In this document: positions 41,198 to 50,767 of the stretch, one piece after another
How the letters are laid out: each line of letters opens with the position of its first letter
How positions within the stretch are numbered: position 1 is the first letter of the stretch
Assembly: GCA_035726825.1 (NCBI GenBank)
Contig: JALNTX010000001.1
Coordinates: forward strand, 124,001-188,000
Length of the DNA stretch: 64,000 nucleotides
Reading direction: 5' to 3'
DNA from: Pseudocitrobacter sp913778145
Lineage (GTDB): Bacteria > Pseudomonadota > Gammaproteobacteria > Enterobacterales > Enterobacteriaceae
Notes under the pieces: generated by a model
What the model saw: only the letters and a program-made list of their open reading frames with translations
The model's database searches: none
What the model was told of the DNA's origin: nothing
Program-made: the position numbers and the translations under genes

Positions 41198-42147
41198 TGA
41201 ACCGATGGCCCAATCCTTTTATCGAACAACGCGCCGACCCTTTCATTTTGCAGCATCAGGGTGCGTACTACTTTATCGCCTCGGTGCCAGAATACGATCG
41301 GCTGGAGATCCGCCGCGCCAGCACGCTTGAAGGGCTGCGCAGCGCCGAGGCCGTCGTGGTTTGGCGCAAACCGTCACGCGGGCCGATGTGTGAACTTATC
41401 TGGGCGCCGGAGCTGCATCATATTGACGGTCAATGGGTGATTTACTTCGCTGCCGCGCATACGCAGGCGCTGGATAAGCTCGGTATGTTCCAGCACCGCA
41501 TGTATGCGCTGACCTGCGATGATACCGATCCACTCAGTGGAAACTGGGTTGAGCGCGGCCAGGTGAAAACGCCGTTCGATACCTTCTGCCTGGATGCCAC
41601 GACGTTTCATCATCAGGGAAAACAGTGGTATCTGTGGGCGCAAAAATCGCCAGATATTGCCGGAAACTCCAATATCTATCTGGCGGAGCTGGAAAACCCG
41701 TGGACGATTAAAGGCGAGCCGGTGATGCTCAGCAAACCAGAATTCGACTGGGAGTGCCGTGGGTTTCTGGTCAACGAAGGGCCCGCGGTGCTGGTGCATG
41801 GCGATAAGGTTTTTATCAGCTACTCCGCCAGCGCCACCGATGAGAACTACTGCATGGGCCTGCTGTGGATTGACCGGAACGCCGACATAACGAAGCCGGA
41901 GAACTGGCATAAATCACCGCAGCCGGTGTTCACCACCAGCTATGAAAATCGCCAGTACGGGCCGGGGCACAACAGCTTTACCCAAACCCCGGACGGGGAA
42001 GATGTGTTGGTGTATCACGCGAGGAATTACACGGAGATTGAAGGCGACCCGTTGTACGACCCGAATCGCCATACGCGATTGAAGCTGGTGCGCTGGCAAG
42101 AAGATGGCATGCCAGATTTCGGCGTGCCGCCTGCGGATACGATTTGA
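41197..42147 (+). CDS. Glycoside hydrolase family 43 protein (cytoplasmic)
   Basis: 316-residue five-bladed beta-propeller glycosidase without a signal peptide. Likely catalytic residues are Asp14 (RADPFIL, general base), the Asp in TFCLDATTF (pKa modulator) and the Glu in VNEGPAVL (general acid), in the order and spacing of GH43 enzymes. Members are arabinofuranosidases or xylosidases; the precise bond is not determined. Coupled to the upstream symporter, it would hydrolyse short pentose oligomers inside the cell. No sugar-specific regulator gene lies next to it. Confidence 0.87.
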   Translation: MNRWPNPFIEQRADPFILQHQGAYYFIASVPEYDRLEIRRASTLEGLRSAEAVVVWRKPSRGPMCELIWAPELHHIDGQWVIYFAAAHTQALDKLGMFQHRMYALTCDDTDPLSGNWVERGQVKTPFDTFCLDATTFHHQGKQWYLWAQKSPDIAGNSNIYLAELENPWTIKGEPVMLSKPEFDWECRGFLVNEGPAVLVHGDKVFISYSASATDENYCMGLLWIDRNADITKPENWHKSPQPVFTTSYENRQYGPGHNSFTQTPDGEDVLVYHARNYTEIEGDPLYDPNRHTRLKLVRWQEDGMPDFGVPPADTI

Positions 42148-42153
42148 GCCGTT

Positions 42154-42235
42154 GCCCGGTGGCGCTTGCGCTTACCGGGCCTACAAAACAATACCCGAGT
42201 CCCCGTAGGCCGGATAAGCGTCAGCGCCATCCGGC
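42154..42235. repeat. BIME between the GH43 gene and ampE
   Basis: REP palindromes at 42154-42184 (GCCCGGTGGCGC...) and 42205-42235 (GTAGGCCGGATAAGCG...) lie between two convergent genes. Confidence 0.92.
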
Positions 42236-42261
42236 AATACCCGCACCACCCGGCAAAACCC

Positions 42262-43116
42262 TTACACCAGCGTCCCATATATGGTCAGCAGCGCCATAAT
42301 CACCACCACCACAAATGAGGTTTTCTTCGCCATTGATACCGCCGCTTTTGGCGTCTCAACGCGGTCGACGTGCGGCTCGCGCGCCAGCGAATACTGCGCC
42401 AGCTGCGTCAGGACCTGGTACTGCGAAGTATGGCGATCGCCCAGCGAAGCAAACCAGGCTGGCAGCGCTTTCTCACCGTGGCCAAGCAGGGCGTAAACCA
42501 CGCCCACCAGTCGCACCGGAAGCCAGTCCACAATATGTAAAATGGCATCAATGCCAGACTGCAAACGGTGGTGCGGCGTCTGGTAACGCGCCAGCCAGGA
42601 CTGCCAAGCGCGCAGGAAGGAATAGCCTATTAACAGCACCGGCCCCCACGGGCCGCCGACCACAAACCAGAACAGCGGGGCAAGGTAGAAGCGGAAGTTA
42701 ATCCACATCAGCGCATTTTGCAGCTCGCGCAGAAACTCGCGCTCATCGCATCCCGAGGGCACACCGTGGATCATCGTCAGCTCGCAGGCCATCGCATCAC
42801 GCGCGTGACTATCATTGAGCGATGCCGCCTTCAGGTAAGCGTGATAGTGCAGCCGCACGCGCCCTGCCCCGATGCACAGCAGACCGAGCAAAATCCAGAA
42901 TATCAACAGCGGTACGTTAAACAGCAGCCCGTCGAGCGCACGCTGAATCAAAAACACCACCACCATCGCCACCACGGTCATCGCAAGCGTAGCGACAAAA
43001 GAAAACCGTTTGATGCGACGGAACAGCACTTCCAGCCGGTGGTCGAGCTGCCAGTGCTCACCCAGTTTAAATAACCGCTCGGCAATCAGTACCAGCAGTG
43101 TGGTAAACAGCGTCAT
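42262..43116 (-). CDS. ampE: AmpE, inner-membrane protein of the ampDE operon
   Basis: 284 residues, the same as E. coli. Four membrane segments are visible (near the N-terminus MTLFTTLLVLIAERLFKLGEHW, about 42-85, about 150-170, and the C-terminal FVVVVIMALLTIYGTLV). It was proposed as a sensory partner in beta-lactamase induction, but its biochemical role is unclear. The ATG overlaps the ampD stop by 4 bases. Confidence 0.95.
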   Translation of the reverse strand: MTLFTTLLVLIAERLFKLGEHWQLDHRLEVLFRRIKRFSFVATLAMTVVAMVVVFLIQRALDGLLFNVPLLIFWILLGLLCIGAGRVRLHYHAYLKAASLNDSHARDAMACELTMIHGVPSGCDEREFLRELQNALMWINFRFYLAPLFWFVVGGPWGPVLLIGYSFLRAWQSWLARYQTPHHRLQSGIDAILHIVDWLPVRLVGVVYALLGHGEKALPAWFASLGDRHTSQYQVLTQLAQYSLAREPHVDRVETPKAAVSMAKKTSFVVVVIMALLTIYGTLV

Positions 43117-43676
43117 GTCATCTCCTTATCTGACGAAGGGGTGACCAGTGCGCGAAAGCGAGCCCAGTCAAACGCCGGGCCCGGATCGGTTTTGCGCACG
43201 GGCGCGATATCACAGTGTCCTGTCATATTATCGGCGATAGCCGGGTAAACCGTTATCAGCGTCTGGGTTAACGCCGCCAGTTGCTGATACTGCGCATCGG
43301 TGTAAGCCAGCGTATCGGTGCCTTCCAGTTCGATGCCTATCGAGAAATCATTGCAGCGCTCACGCCCCTGATATTCGGAGACGCCCGCATGCCAGGCGCG
43401 CTTATCGAAAGGAACATACTGCACAATTTCCCCATCGCGGCGAATCAGACAATGAGCAGAAACGCGCAGATGAGAAATCTCGGCGAAAAAAGGATGCGCG
43501 TTCGGGTCGAGCGTGCCGGTAAACAGCGCATCTATCCATGGGCCACCAAATTCGCCAGGGGGTAAACTGATATTGTGAACAACCAGCAATGACGGGGTTT
43601 CATCGTTCGGGCGGCAGTCAAAGTGTGGCGACGGTACATGGCGCGCGCCCACCAGCCAACCCTCATCTAACAACAT
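43113..43676 (-). CDS. ampD: AmpD, cytoplasmic 1,6-anhydro-N-acetylmuramyl-L-alanine amidase
   Basis: Zinc amidase that cleaves recycled anhydromuropeptides and thereby keeps AmpR-controlled ampC off. It has 187 residues. Zinc ligands are visible as His34 (VHNISLPPGEFGG) and the His and Asp in MTGHCDIAPVRKTDPG near the C-terminus. No signal peptide, as expected. First gene of ampDE, divergent from nadC. Confidence 0.96.
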   Translation of the reverse strand: MLLDEGWLVGARHVPSPHFDCRPNDETPSLLVVHNISLPPGEFGGPWIDALFTGTLDPNAHPFFAEISHLRVSAHCLIRRDGEIVQYVPFDKRAWHAGVSEYQGRERCNDFSIGIELEGTDTLAYTDAQYQQLAALTQTLITVYPAIADNMTGHCDIAPVRKTDPGPAFDWARFRALVTPSSDKEMT

Positions 43677-43763
43677 GCTGGATCTCCTTATGTGTGGTGC
43701 TGATACTCGGTTCAGAGTAGCATGTTTAAACCTTTCGAATCGTTACCAATTTGGAGTTTTATC

Positions 43764-44657
43764 ATGCCGCCTCGCCGCTACAACCCAGACCACCGACGTG
43801 ACGCGCTTCTGGAACGTATCAATCTCGACATTCCCAACGCCGTGGCACAGGCGCTCCGTGAAGATCTGGGCGGAGAAGTGGATGCCAATAACGACATTAC
43901 CGCACAACTTCTGCCAGCGGAAACGCGCTCTCACGCGGTGGTTATCACCCGCGAAGACGGTGTGTTCTGCGGTAAACGCTGGGTTGAAGAAGTGTTTATT
44001 CAACTGGCGGGCGACGACGTCACCCTGACGTGGCACGTGGAGGATGGCGACCTGCTGAAAGCAAACCAGTCGCTGTTTGAAATCGATGGCCCTTCCCGCG
44101 TTCTGTTGACCGGCGAGCGTACCGCGCTGAATTTCGTGCAAACTCTCTCAGGCGTGGCAAGCGAAGTTCGCCGCTATGTCGACCTGCTGGAAGGCACCCA
44201 AACGCAGCTTCTGGATACCCGTAAAACGCTGCCCGGCCTGCGTACCGCGCTGAAATATGCCGTGCTGTGCGGCGGCGGCGCAAATCATCGCCTGGGTCTT
44301 TCCGACGCATTCCTGATTAAAGAAAACCACATCATCGCTTCCGGCTCCGTGCGTCAGGCGGTAGAAAAAGCCTTCTGGTTACACCCGGATGTGCCGGTGG
44401 AAGTGGAAGTGGAAAACCTGGAAGAGCTGGAAGACGCGCTGAAAGCCGGGGCCGACATCATTATGCTCGATAACTTTGACACTGACCTGATGCGCAAAGC
44501 TGTCGCCATCACCAAAGGCCAGGCGCGGCTGGAAGTTTCCGGCAACGTCACCTTTGACACCATTCGCGAATTCGCCGAAACCGGCGTGGATTACATCTCC
44601 GTTGGCGCACTGACCAAACACGTGCGCGCGTTAGACCTCTCAATGCGTTTCCGTTAA
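43764..44657 (+). CDS. nadC: NadC, quinolinate phosphoribosyltransferase
   Basis: Makes nicotinate mononucleotide from quinolinate and PRPP in de novo NAD synthesis. It has 297 residues from MPPRRYNPDHRRD, with GGAG upstream; an extra 14-residue in-frame extension is not conserved. Substrate-binding motifs are LLDTRKTLPGLR, GGGANHRLGLSD and KENHI. Confidence 0.97.
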   Translation: MPPRRYNPDHRRDALLERINLDIPNAVAQALREDLGGEVDANNDITAQLLPAETRSHAVVITREDGVFCGKRWVEEVFIQLAGDDVTLTWHVEDGDLLKANQSLFEIDGPSRVLLTGERTALNFVQTLSGVASEVRRYVDLLEGTQTQLLDTRKTLPGLRTALKYAVLCGGGANHRLGLSDAFLIKENHIIASGSVRQAVEKAFWLHPDVPVEVEVENLEELEDALKAGADIIMLDNFDTDLMRKAVAITKGQARLEVSGNVTFDTIREFAETGVDYISVGALTKHVRALDLSMRFR

Positions 44658-44665
44658 TTCCGCAA

Positions 44666-44694
44666 TCCGGCCTGCCCGCTGTGCAGGCCGGATA
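44666..44694. repeat. REP-like palindrome after nadC
   Basis: ATCCGGCCTGC / GCAGGCCGGAT is an 11-bp perfect stem with a 7-base loop, 8 bases after the nadC stop. It may also act as a terminator. Confidence 0.75.
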
Positions 44695-44857
44695 AGCCCC
44701 ACGCATCCAAAAATTTTCCGTACCCGCTTCCATTTTTAATGTTGTTTTCTGCAACGCAAAAAAACTCTCTGGAAGGCGCTTTCCTGAATTCCTTTTTGCC
44801 TCTCGCGCCCGCTCCGCCTGCCTGACACACTCCCACTATCTCAACCAGGAGTGCATT

Positions 44858-45295
44858 ATGGAAAAGCAAAAAGGATTTACCCTTATCGAGCTAATGGTGG
44901 TGATTGGCATCATTGCCATCTTAAGCGCCATTGGAATCCCGGCGTATCAAAACTATCTGCGCAAAGCCGCGCTCACCGACATGCTGCAAACCTTCGTCCC
45001 CTACCGCACGGCGATAGAACTGTGCGCCCTCGACCATGGCGGGTTAAATAGCTGCGATGGCGGCAGCAACGGCATTCCTTCGCCCACTACAACGCGTTAT
45101 GTCTCTGGCATGAGTATCGCCAAAGGTGTGGTCGTGCTCACCGGCCAGGAGAGCCTCAACGGCCTGGCGGTCACTATGACGCCGGGCTGGGATAACGCCA
45201 ACGGCGTGACCGGCTGGACGCGCGTTTGCGCTATCCAGAGCGACAGCGCCCTGCAACAGGCCTGCGAAGATGTCTTCCGCTTCGATGCGCAGTAA
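44858..45295 (+). CDS. ppdD: PpdD, prepilin peptidase-dependent type IV major pilin
   Basis: 145-residue prepilin. The short leader MEKQKG is cut before Phe7; the mature protein starts FTLIELMVVIGIIAILSAIGIP, with Glu at mature position 5, as in type IVa pilins. The C-terminal part has the disulfide cysteines. First gene of ppdD-hofB-hofC, with AACCAGGAG upstream. In E. coli the operon is poorly expressed under laboratory conditions. Confidence 0.96.
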   Translation: MEKQKGFTLIELMVVIGIIAILSAIGIPAYQNYLRKAALTDMLQTFVPYRTAIELCALDHGGLNSCDGGSNGIPSPTTTRYVSGMSIAKGVVVLTGQESLNGLAVTMTPGWDNANGVTGWTRVCAIQSDSALQQACEDVFRFDAQ

Positions 45296-45308
45296 ACCGG
45301 AGGCCACG

Positions 45309-46694
45309 ATGAATCAGGATCAGCTACTTGCGCTGTGTAAAAAACATCACGCCCAGTTGATCGGCAACGATCAGAGCGTGTTAAGCATCGCCGTTGTCGG
45401 CGCGCCGTCGGATGAACTGATGGATGCGCTGCGTTTTGCAACGCAAAAACGCGTCGATATTGAGTGCTGGAGCCAGGAGCGGATGGATAAACATTTAAAA
45501 CTCACGGCAACTGCCAGCCAACCCGCCGCCAATGACGACTCCCGCAGCGCGGTCGATCTGCTGAACCGCTCGCTGGAGCAGGCGTTGCTCCAGCGTGCGT
45601 CGGATATTCACATTGAACCCGGCGAACATCACCTGCGTCTCAGGTTACGCGTCGATGGCGTGCTGCATCCGTTTTCTACGCTACCGCTCTCGCTGGCGGC
45701 AACGCTCATCGCACGTTTAAAGGTGCTAGGCAATCTTGATATTGCCGAACGTCGCATTCCGCAGGACGGGCAATTTACCGTGGAGATTGCCGGTAAATCC
45801 ATCTCGTTTCGTATTGCGACGCTGCCGTGCCGCTACGGTGAAAAAGTGGTTTTACGTCTGCTGCACAACGTTGAACAGGCGCTGGATATCCATCAACTCG
45901 GCATGAGCGGCGAGCAACTGGCGCTGTTCGGCGATGCGCTCAATCAGCCGCAGGGGCTGATCCTGGTGACCGGGCCGACAGGGAGCGGCAAAACCGTGAC
46001 GCTTTACAGCGCCCTGCAACGGCGTAATCACAGCGACGTCAATATTTGCAGCGTGGAAGACCCGATTGAAATTCCCATTGAAGGGCTGAATCAAACGCAA
46101 ATCAATCCTCGCGCCGGGCTGACGTTTCAGAGCGTACTGCGCGCCCTGCTACGGCAGGACCCGGATATCGTGATGGTCGGCGAAATTCGCGATGGTGAAA
46201 CGGCAGAAATTGCCATCAAAGCCGCGCAAACCGGACATCTGGTGCTCTCTACGCTGCACACCAACTCGACTGTTGAAACGCTGGTACGGCTGGAGCAAAT
46301 GGGCGTGGCGCGCTGGATGATCTCCTCAGCACTTCAGCTTGTGTTGGCTCAGCGGCTGGTGCGTAAACTGTGCCCGCACTGCCGGGAGAAAAACGGTGTA
46401 GAAGCACCGCTGCCGCACACGCTTTGGCCCCGCGCTTTACCTCACTGGCAGGCGGCGGGTTGCCAGCATTGCTATCACGGCTATCTTGGTCGGGCGGCGA
46501 TCTTTGAGATCCTGCCACTTAACAACGATCTACGCCACGCCATTGCCGCAGGCCGTGGGACCCAGGAACTGATGCAGAAAGCGCGCCTGGCGGGAATGAC
46601 AACACTGTTTGAGAACGGCTGTATGGCCGTCGAGCGCGGGCTCACCACGCAGGAAGAGTTACTGCGCGTGATGGGGCTTCCGCATGGCGGCTAA
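45309..46694 (+). CDS. hofB: HofB (PilB/GspE-like), type IV pilus assembly ATPase
   Basis: 461 residues, the same length as E. coli HofB but clearly divergent in the first 90. The start at MNQDQLLALCKKHH follows GGAGG; an in-frame extension would lie inside ppdD. The Walker A motif is GPTGSGKTVTLYSA, the Asp box and Walker B region LLRQDPDIVMVGEIRDGETAEIA, and the His box TGHLVLSTLHTNS. The zinc-binding cysteines are CPHCREKN and CQHCYHG. It powers pilus assembly at the inner membrane. Confidence 0.95.
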   Translation: MNQDQLLALCKKHHAQLIGNDQSVLSIAVVGAPSDELMDALRFATQKRVDIECWSQERMDKHLKLTATASQPAANDDSRSAVDLLNRSLEQALLQRASDIHIEPGEHHLRLRLRVDGVLHPFSTLPLSLAATLIARLKVLGNLDIAERRIPQDGQFTVEIAGKSISFRIATLPCRYGEKVVLRLLHNVEQALDIHQLGMSGEQLALFGDALNQPQGLILVTGPTGSGKTVTLYSALQRRNHSDVNICSVEDPIEIPIEGLNQTQINPRAGLTFQSVLRALLRQDPDIVMVGEIRDGETAEIAIKAAQTGHLVLSTLHTNSTVETLVRLEQMGVARWMISSALQLVLAQRLVRKLCPHCREKNGVEAPLPHTLWPRALPHWQAAGCQHCYHGYLGRAAIFEILPLNNDLRHAIAAGRGTQELMQKARLAGMTTLFENGCMAVERGLTTQEELLRVMGLPHGG

Positions 46695-47886
46695 TCAACT
46701 CTGGCGCTGGCGCGGCCTGACCCTTCAGGCCGAGGAAAAGCAGGGTACGCTGTGGGCTCGTAATCGCCCGGAAGCGCTGGTTTCATTGCAGCAGCGGGGC
46801 ATCACCGTGCTGGCGTTACGCCGCTGTGCCGTCAGGGCCGCATACTGGCGCACAAACTGGCGCTGCGAAATGATTGAACAGTTGGCGACGCTGCTGCATG
46901 CCGGGCTCACGCTCTCTGACGGGCTGGAGATGCTGGCTCGTCAGCATCCTGTTCCACAGTGGCAGGCCCTGCTCAGCACGCTCTCACTGCGCCTGGCGGA
47001 AGGGGTTTCGCTCTCGGAAGGATTACGGCAGTGGCCGGAAGCCTTTCCGCCGCTCTATCTGGCGATGATCCGCACCGGTGAGGTGACGGGCAAGCTGGAT
47101 ATCTGCTGTCGCGCGCTGGCTCAACAGCAAAAAGCGCAGCAGGCCATTACGCAGAAGGTGAAAAAAGCGCTGCGCTATCCGTGCATCATCTTGCTGCTGG
47201 CTATTGCCGTGGTGGTGGCAATGCTGGGGTTCGTGCTGCCGGAATTCACGGCCATTTACCGCACCTTTAATACACCGCTGCCTATGCTCACGCAAATCGT
47301 GATGAACATGGCGGATGCCGTAAAGATGCATTACGGGCTAATTACACTGTTCCTGGCGATGCCTTTTCTTCCCGGAATAGTGCTGAAAAAAAATCCACGC
47401 TGGCAGCGTTTTCAGGCGCGGGTCGCACTTTCACTGCCGGTGATGGGCAATCTGGTACGCGGGCAGATGCTGAGCCACATTTTTACCGTGCTATCACTCA
47501 CGCAAAGCGCGGGCATTGCCTTCTTACAGGGGCTGGAAACCGTCGAGGAAACGGTCACGCAACCGCTCTGGCGGGAAGTCATTAGCAGACTTCATCATGA
47601 CATTTCACAGGGAAGCCCTATCTGGCAGGCGATGGAAAACGGCCAGGTTTTCACGCCGCTGTGTATTCAACTGGTACAAACCGGGGAAGCGTCCGGCGCG
47701 CTGGATCAGATGCTGCAAAATCTGGCGGACTACCACAGTGAGAAAACGCATCAACTGGCGGAGAATCTGACGTCGCTGCTGGAACCGATGCTACTGGTAG
47801 TGACAGGTGCCATCATCGGTATGCTGGTCGTGGCAATGTATCTGCCAATATTTCATTTGGGGGATGCGATTAGCGGAGCGGGATAA
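46684..47886 (+). CDS. hofC: HofC (PilC/GspF-like), type IV pilus platform protein
   Basis: 400-residue inner-membrane protein with two copies of the T2SS-F domain (about 55-180 and 260-380), each with the LxxGLxLSDGLE / TGEVTGKLD and TGEASGALD motifs, and hydrophobic helices between. It overlaps hofB by 11 bases. With PpdD and HofB it makes the core of the pilus, but the peptidase and secretin genes are elsewhere. Confidence 0.95.
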   Translation: MAANQLWRWRGLTLQAEEKQGTLWARNRPEALVSLQQRGITVLALRRCAVRAAYWRTNWRCEMIEQLATLLHAGLTLSDGLEMLARQHPVPQWQALLSTLSLRLAEGVSLSEGLRQWPEAFPPLYLAMIRTGEVTGKLDICCRALAQQQKAQQAITQKVKKALRYPCIILLLAIAVVVAMLGFVLPEFTAIYRTFNTPLPMLTQIVMNMADAVKMHYGLITLFLAMPFLPGIVLKKNPRWQRFQARVALSLPVMGNLVRGQMLSHIFTVLSLTQSAGIAFLQGLETVEETVTQPLWREVISRLHHDISQGSPIWQAMENGQVFTPLCIQLVQTGEASGALDQMLQNLADYHSEKTHQLAENLTSLLEPMLLVVTGAIIGMLVVAMYLPIFHLGDAISGAG

Positions 47887-47911
47887 GCGCTGGCGCGGAA
47901 AGCGCCAGCGC
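47887..47911. terminator. Bidirectional hairpin between hofC and guaC
   Basis: GCGCTGGCGC / GCGCCAGCGC is a perfect 10-bp stem with a GGAAA loop. It fills the 31-bp gap between two convergent genes. There is no T-run. Confidence 0.7.
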
Positions 47912-47917
47912 AAAGCA

Positions 47918-48961
47918 TTACAGGCTGTTGAACACGCGGTTCTCTTGTTCCTGCACGCGGATAAATGTCGTGCGTTTGGTCAGCTCTTTCAGGCGAGAAG
48001 CACCAACGTAAGTGCACGCTGAACGCAGGCCGCCAAGGATATCGCGCGCGGTGTTATCTACTGGCCCGCGCAGCGGCAACTTAACGGTTTTACCTTCCGC
48101 AGCGCGGTACTGAGCAACACCGCCAACGTGGCGATTCATCGCAGATTCCGAGCTCATGCCGTAGAAGAGCATGAATTTTTCACCGTTCTCTTCAACGATA
48201 GAGCCACCGCTTTCTTCGTGACCTGCCAGCATGCCACCAAGCATCACGAAATCTGCGCCGCCGCCAAAGGCTTTCGCCACGTCGCCCGGAACCGTACAAC
48301 CGCCATCGCTGACGATTTGACCACCCAGGCCGTGCGCTGCATCCGCGCACTCAATGACGGCGGAAAGCTGCGGATAGCCGACGCCGGTTTTTACACGCGT
48401 GGTGCAAACGGAACCTGGGCCGATGCCTACTTTTACGATATCCGCACCGGAGAGGATCAGCTCTTCGCACATTTCGCCGGTGACAACGTTACCCGCGCAG
48501 ATGGTTTTGGTCGGCCAGGCCTGACGCGCTTTCGCCACAAACTGAACGAAGTGCTCGGAGTAGCCGTTTGCGACGTCAATACACACGAAGTTCAGCATCG
48601 GGTGCAGCGCCAGAATCTGTTTGGTTTTCTCGAAATCGGCGTCAGAGGTGCCCGTAGACACCATCACGTGTTTCAGAACCTCATCAGATTCGTTCTGAGC
48701 GAAAACTTTCCAGTCTTCAACGGAATAGTGCTTATGCACGGCCGTCAGAATATCGAAAGAGGCCAGCGCTTTTGCCATTGCGAAGGTACCCACGGAATCC
48801 ATATTCGCGGCGATAACCGGCACACCGGACCAGCGTTGGCCAGAATGTTTAAAGGTGAATTCGCGTTCCAGTTCAACATCGGAACGGCTTTTAAGAGTAG
48901 AGCGTTTAGGGCGGATAAGAACGTCTTTGAAACCTAACTTCAGATCTTCTTCGATACGCAT
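47918..48961 (-). CDS. guaC: GuaC, GMP reductase
   Basis: NADPH-dependent deamination of GMP to IMP in purine salvage. It has 347 residues in an IMPDH-type barrel. The catalytic cysteine lies in GIGPGSVCTTR (residue about 186), with ADFVMLGGMLAGHEESGG and the nucleotide-binding VSDGGCTVPGD. It ends close to a strong hairpin and convergent to hofC. Confidence 0.97.
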   Translation of the reverse strand: MRIEEDLKLGFKDVLIRPKRSTLKSRSDVELEREFTFKHSGQRWSGVPVIAANMDSVGTFAMAKALASFDILTAVHKHYSVEDWKVFAQNESDEVLKHVMVSTGTSDADFEKTKQILALHPMLNFVCIDVANGYSEHFVQFVAKARQAWPTKTICAGNVVTGEMCEELILSGADIVKVGIGPGSVCTTRVKTGVGYPQLSAVIECADAAHGLGGQIVSDGGCTVPGDVAKAFGGGADFVMLGGMLAGHEESGGSIVEENGEKFMLFYGMSSESAMNRHVGGVAQYRAAEGKTVKLPLRGPVDNTARDILGGLRSACTYVGASRLKELTKRTTFIRVQEQENRVFNSL

Positions 48962-49189
48962 GTGCGAATTCCTGGGGTTAATGGCATTAATTATAAGAGC
49001 ACAACTCCAGTAACGTTATCATACGCACTAATCAGGGCTTCGCAAGACTGCGATTTTCACTTTTTTTACGCTACAATCCTATAAATTTACCATTAGTTCG
49101 GTGAACATGAGCGCGGATAAACAGGCGCTGAAGTGTTTTGTTTTTAACCAATTGATTTATCTAATCAATTCTCATCAGGATTCACAGGA

Positions 49190-49810
49190 ATGGCGTATAC
49201 CGTAGCGTTAACGGGTGGCATTGGCAGTGGCAAAAGTACCGTCGCTGATGCATTTTCTAACCTGGGAATTAACGTTATTGATGCCGATATCCTCGCCCGT
49301 CAGGTGGTCGAACCGGGAACCCCGGCTTTGCGTGCCATAGTGGAACACTTTGGTCCTCAAATTCTGACCCCGGATGGTGCCCTTAATCGCCGCGTCTTAC
49401 GCGAGCGCATTTTCGCTAATCCTGATGAAAAAGCCTGGCTTAACGCCCTGCTTCATCCGCTTATTCAGCGGGAAACCCAGCAGCAAATGCAGAAGGCCAC
49501 CTCGCCGTACGTTCTGTGGGTGGTGCCATTGCTGGTGGAAAATAATCTTGCTTCCCGCGCCGATCGCGTGCTGGTGGTGGATGTTACACGCGATACGCAA
49601 ATTCTTCGTACCATGCAGCGCGACCGGGTGTCGCGCGAGCATGCTGAGCACATACTTGCCGCCCAGGCGACGCGCGAACAGCGGCTTGCGGCAGCTGATG
49701 ACGTCATTGATAACAACGGTACACCAGAAGCGATTGCTTCGGATGTTGCCCGCCTTCACGCACGCTATCTTGAGCTCGCGGCGCAGGCTGTATCACAGGA
49801 AAAACCTTAA
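49190..49810 (+). CDS. coaE: CoaE, dephospho-CoA kinase
   Basis: Last step of coenzyme A synthesis, phosphorylating the 3' hydroxyl of dephospho-CoA. It has 206 residues with the P-loop GGIGSGKST (9-17) and the family motif VVEPGTPALRAIVEHFG. ACAGGA precedes the ATG. Its TAA shares a base with the zapD start. Confidence 0.97.
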   Translation: MAYTVALTGGIGSGKSTVADAFSNLGINVIDADILARQVVEPGTPALRAIVEHFGPQILTPDGALNRRVLRERIFANPDEKAWLNALLHPLIQRETQQQMQKATSPYVLWVVPLLVENNLASRADRVLVVDVTRDTQILRTMQRDRVSREHAEHILAAQATREQRLAAADDVIDNNGTPEAIASDVARLHARYLELAAQAVSQEKP

Positions 49811-50553
49811 TGCACACCCACATCCTTTTTGAGCACCCCCTGAACGAAAAAATGCGTACCTGGCTGCGTATTGAGTTTCTCAACCAGCAGTTACGCACCC
49901 AGTTACCCATCACGGATCACGCCAGCGCATTACATTTTTTTCGTAATTTAGGGGATTTACTGGATGTGTTTGAACGTGGCGACGTGCGCACTGAAATGCT
50001 CAAAGAGCTGGAGCGCCAGCAACGTAAATTGCAGGCCTGGAATGAAGTGCCGGGCGTTGACCAGAGCCGCATTGATGCGGTGCGTCAGCAGTTGAAAAAC
50101 AGCGGCAGCATTCTGATGGCCGCGCCGCGTATCGGCCAGTTCCTGCGCGAAGATCGCCTGATTGCTCTTGTGCGTCAGCGTTTAAGCATTCCCGGCGGCT
50201 GTTGCAGTTTCGATCTGCCAACGCTGCACATGTGGCTGCATGCGCCACAGCAGCAGCGCGATGCGCAGGTAGAAATCTGGCTTGCCAGCCTCGAGCCGCT
50301 GAATCAGGCGCTGGATCTTATCCTCGATTTGGTGCGTAACTCCGCGCCTTTTCGTAAGCAGACCAGCCTTAACGGCTTCTACCAGGATAACGGCGAAGAT
50401 GCCGACCTGCTGCGCTTACAGTTGGATTTGTCCTCACAGCTTTACCCGCAAATTTCCGGGCATAAAAGTCGCTTTGCCATCCGCTTTGTGCCGCTGGACA
50501 GCGAGAATGGCGTTATTCCTGAACGTCTGGATTTCGAACTGGCTTGTTGCTAA
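49810..50553 (+). CDS. zapD: ZapD, FtsZ-bundling cell-division protein
   Basis: 247 residues. Stabilises the Z ring by cross-linking FtsZ filaments through the FtsZ C-terminal tail. Conserved features are the N-terminal MHTHILFEHPLNEKMRTWLRIEF and the beta-rich C-terminal domain. Overlaps coaE by one base and is followed 9 bases later by yacG; a three-gene operon. Confidence 0.96.
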   Translation: MHTHILFEHPLNEKMRTWLRIEFLNQQLRTQLPITDHASALHFFRNLGDLLDVFERGDVRTEMLKELERQQRKLQAWNEVPGVDQSRIDAVRQQLKNSGSILMAAPRIGQFLREDRLIALVRQRLSIPGGCCSFDLPTLHMWLHAPQQQRDAQVEIWLASLEPLNQALDLILDLVRNSAPFRKQTSLNGFYQDNGEDADLLRLQLDLSSQLYPQISGHKSRFAIRFVPLDSENGVIPERLDFELACC

Positions 50554-50562
50554 GGAGACACT

Positions 50563-50757
50563 ATGTCTGAAGAAACTATTGTTAACTGCCCCACCTGCCA
50601 GAAGCCGGTTGTCTGGGGCGAGCAAAGCCCGTACCGTCCGTTTTGCTCTAAACGCTGCCAGCTGATTGATTTAGGTGAATGGGCGGCAGAAGAGAAGCGC
50701 ATCCCAAGCGCGGGTGATTTGTCTGATAGCGACGACTGGAGTGAAACCCCGCAGTAA
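50563..50757 (+). CDS. yacG: YacG, zinc-binding DNA gyrase inhibitor
   Basis: 64-residue protein with a four-cysteine zinc site, CPTCQKPV (Cys9, Cys12) and FCSKRCQ (Cys28, Cys32). In E. coli YacG binds GyrB and blocks DNA binding by gyrase. The acidic C-terminal tail is typical. It is preceded by AAGGAG. Confidence 0.95.
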   Translation: MSEETIVNCPTCQKPVVWGEQSPYRPFCSKRCQLIDLGEWAAEEKRIPSAGDLSDSDDWSETPQ

Positions 50758-50767
50758 TCCTTTCGTT

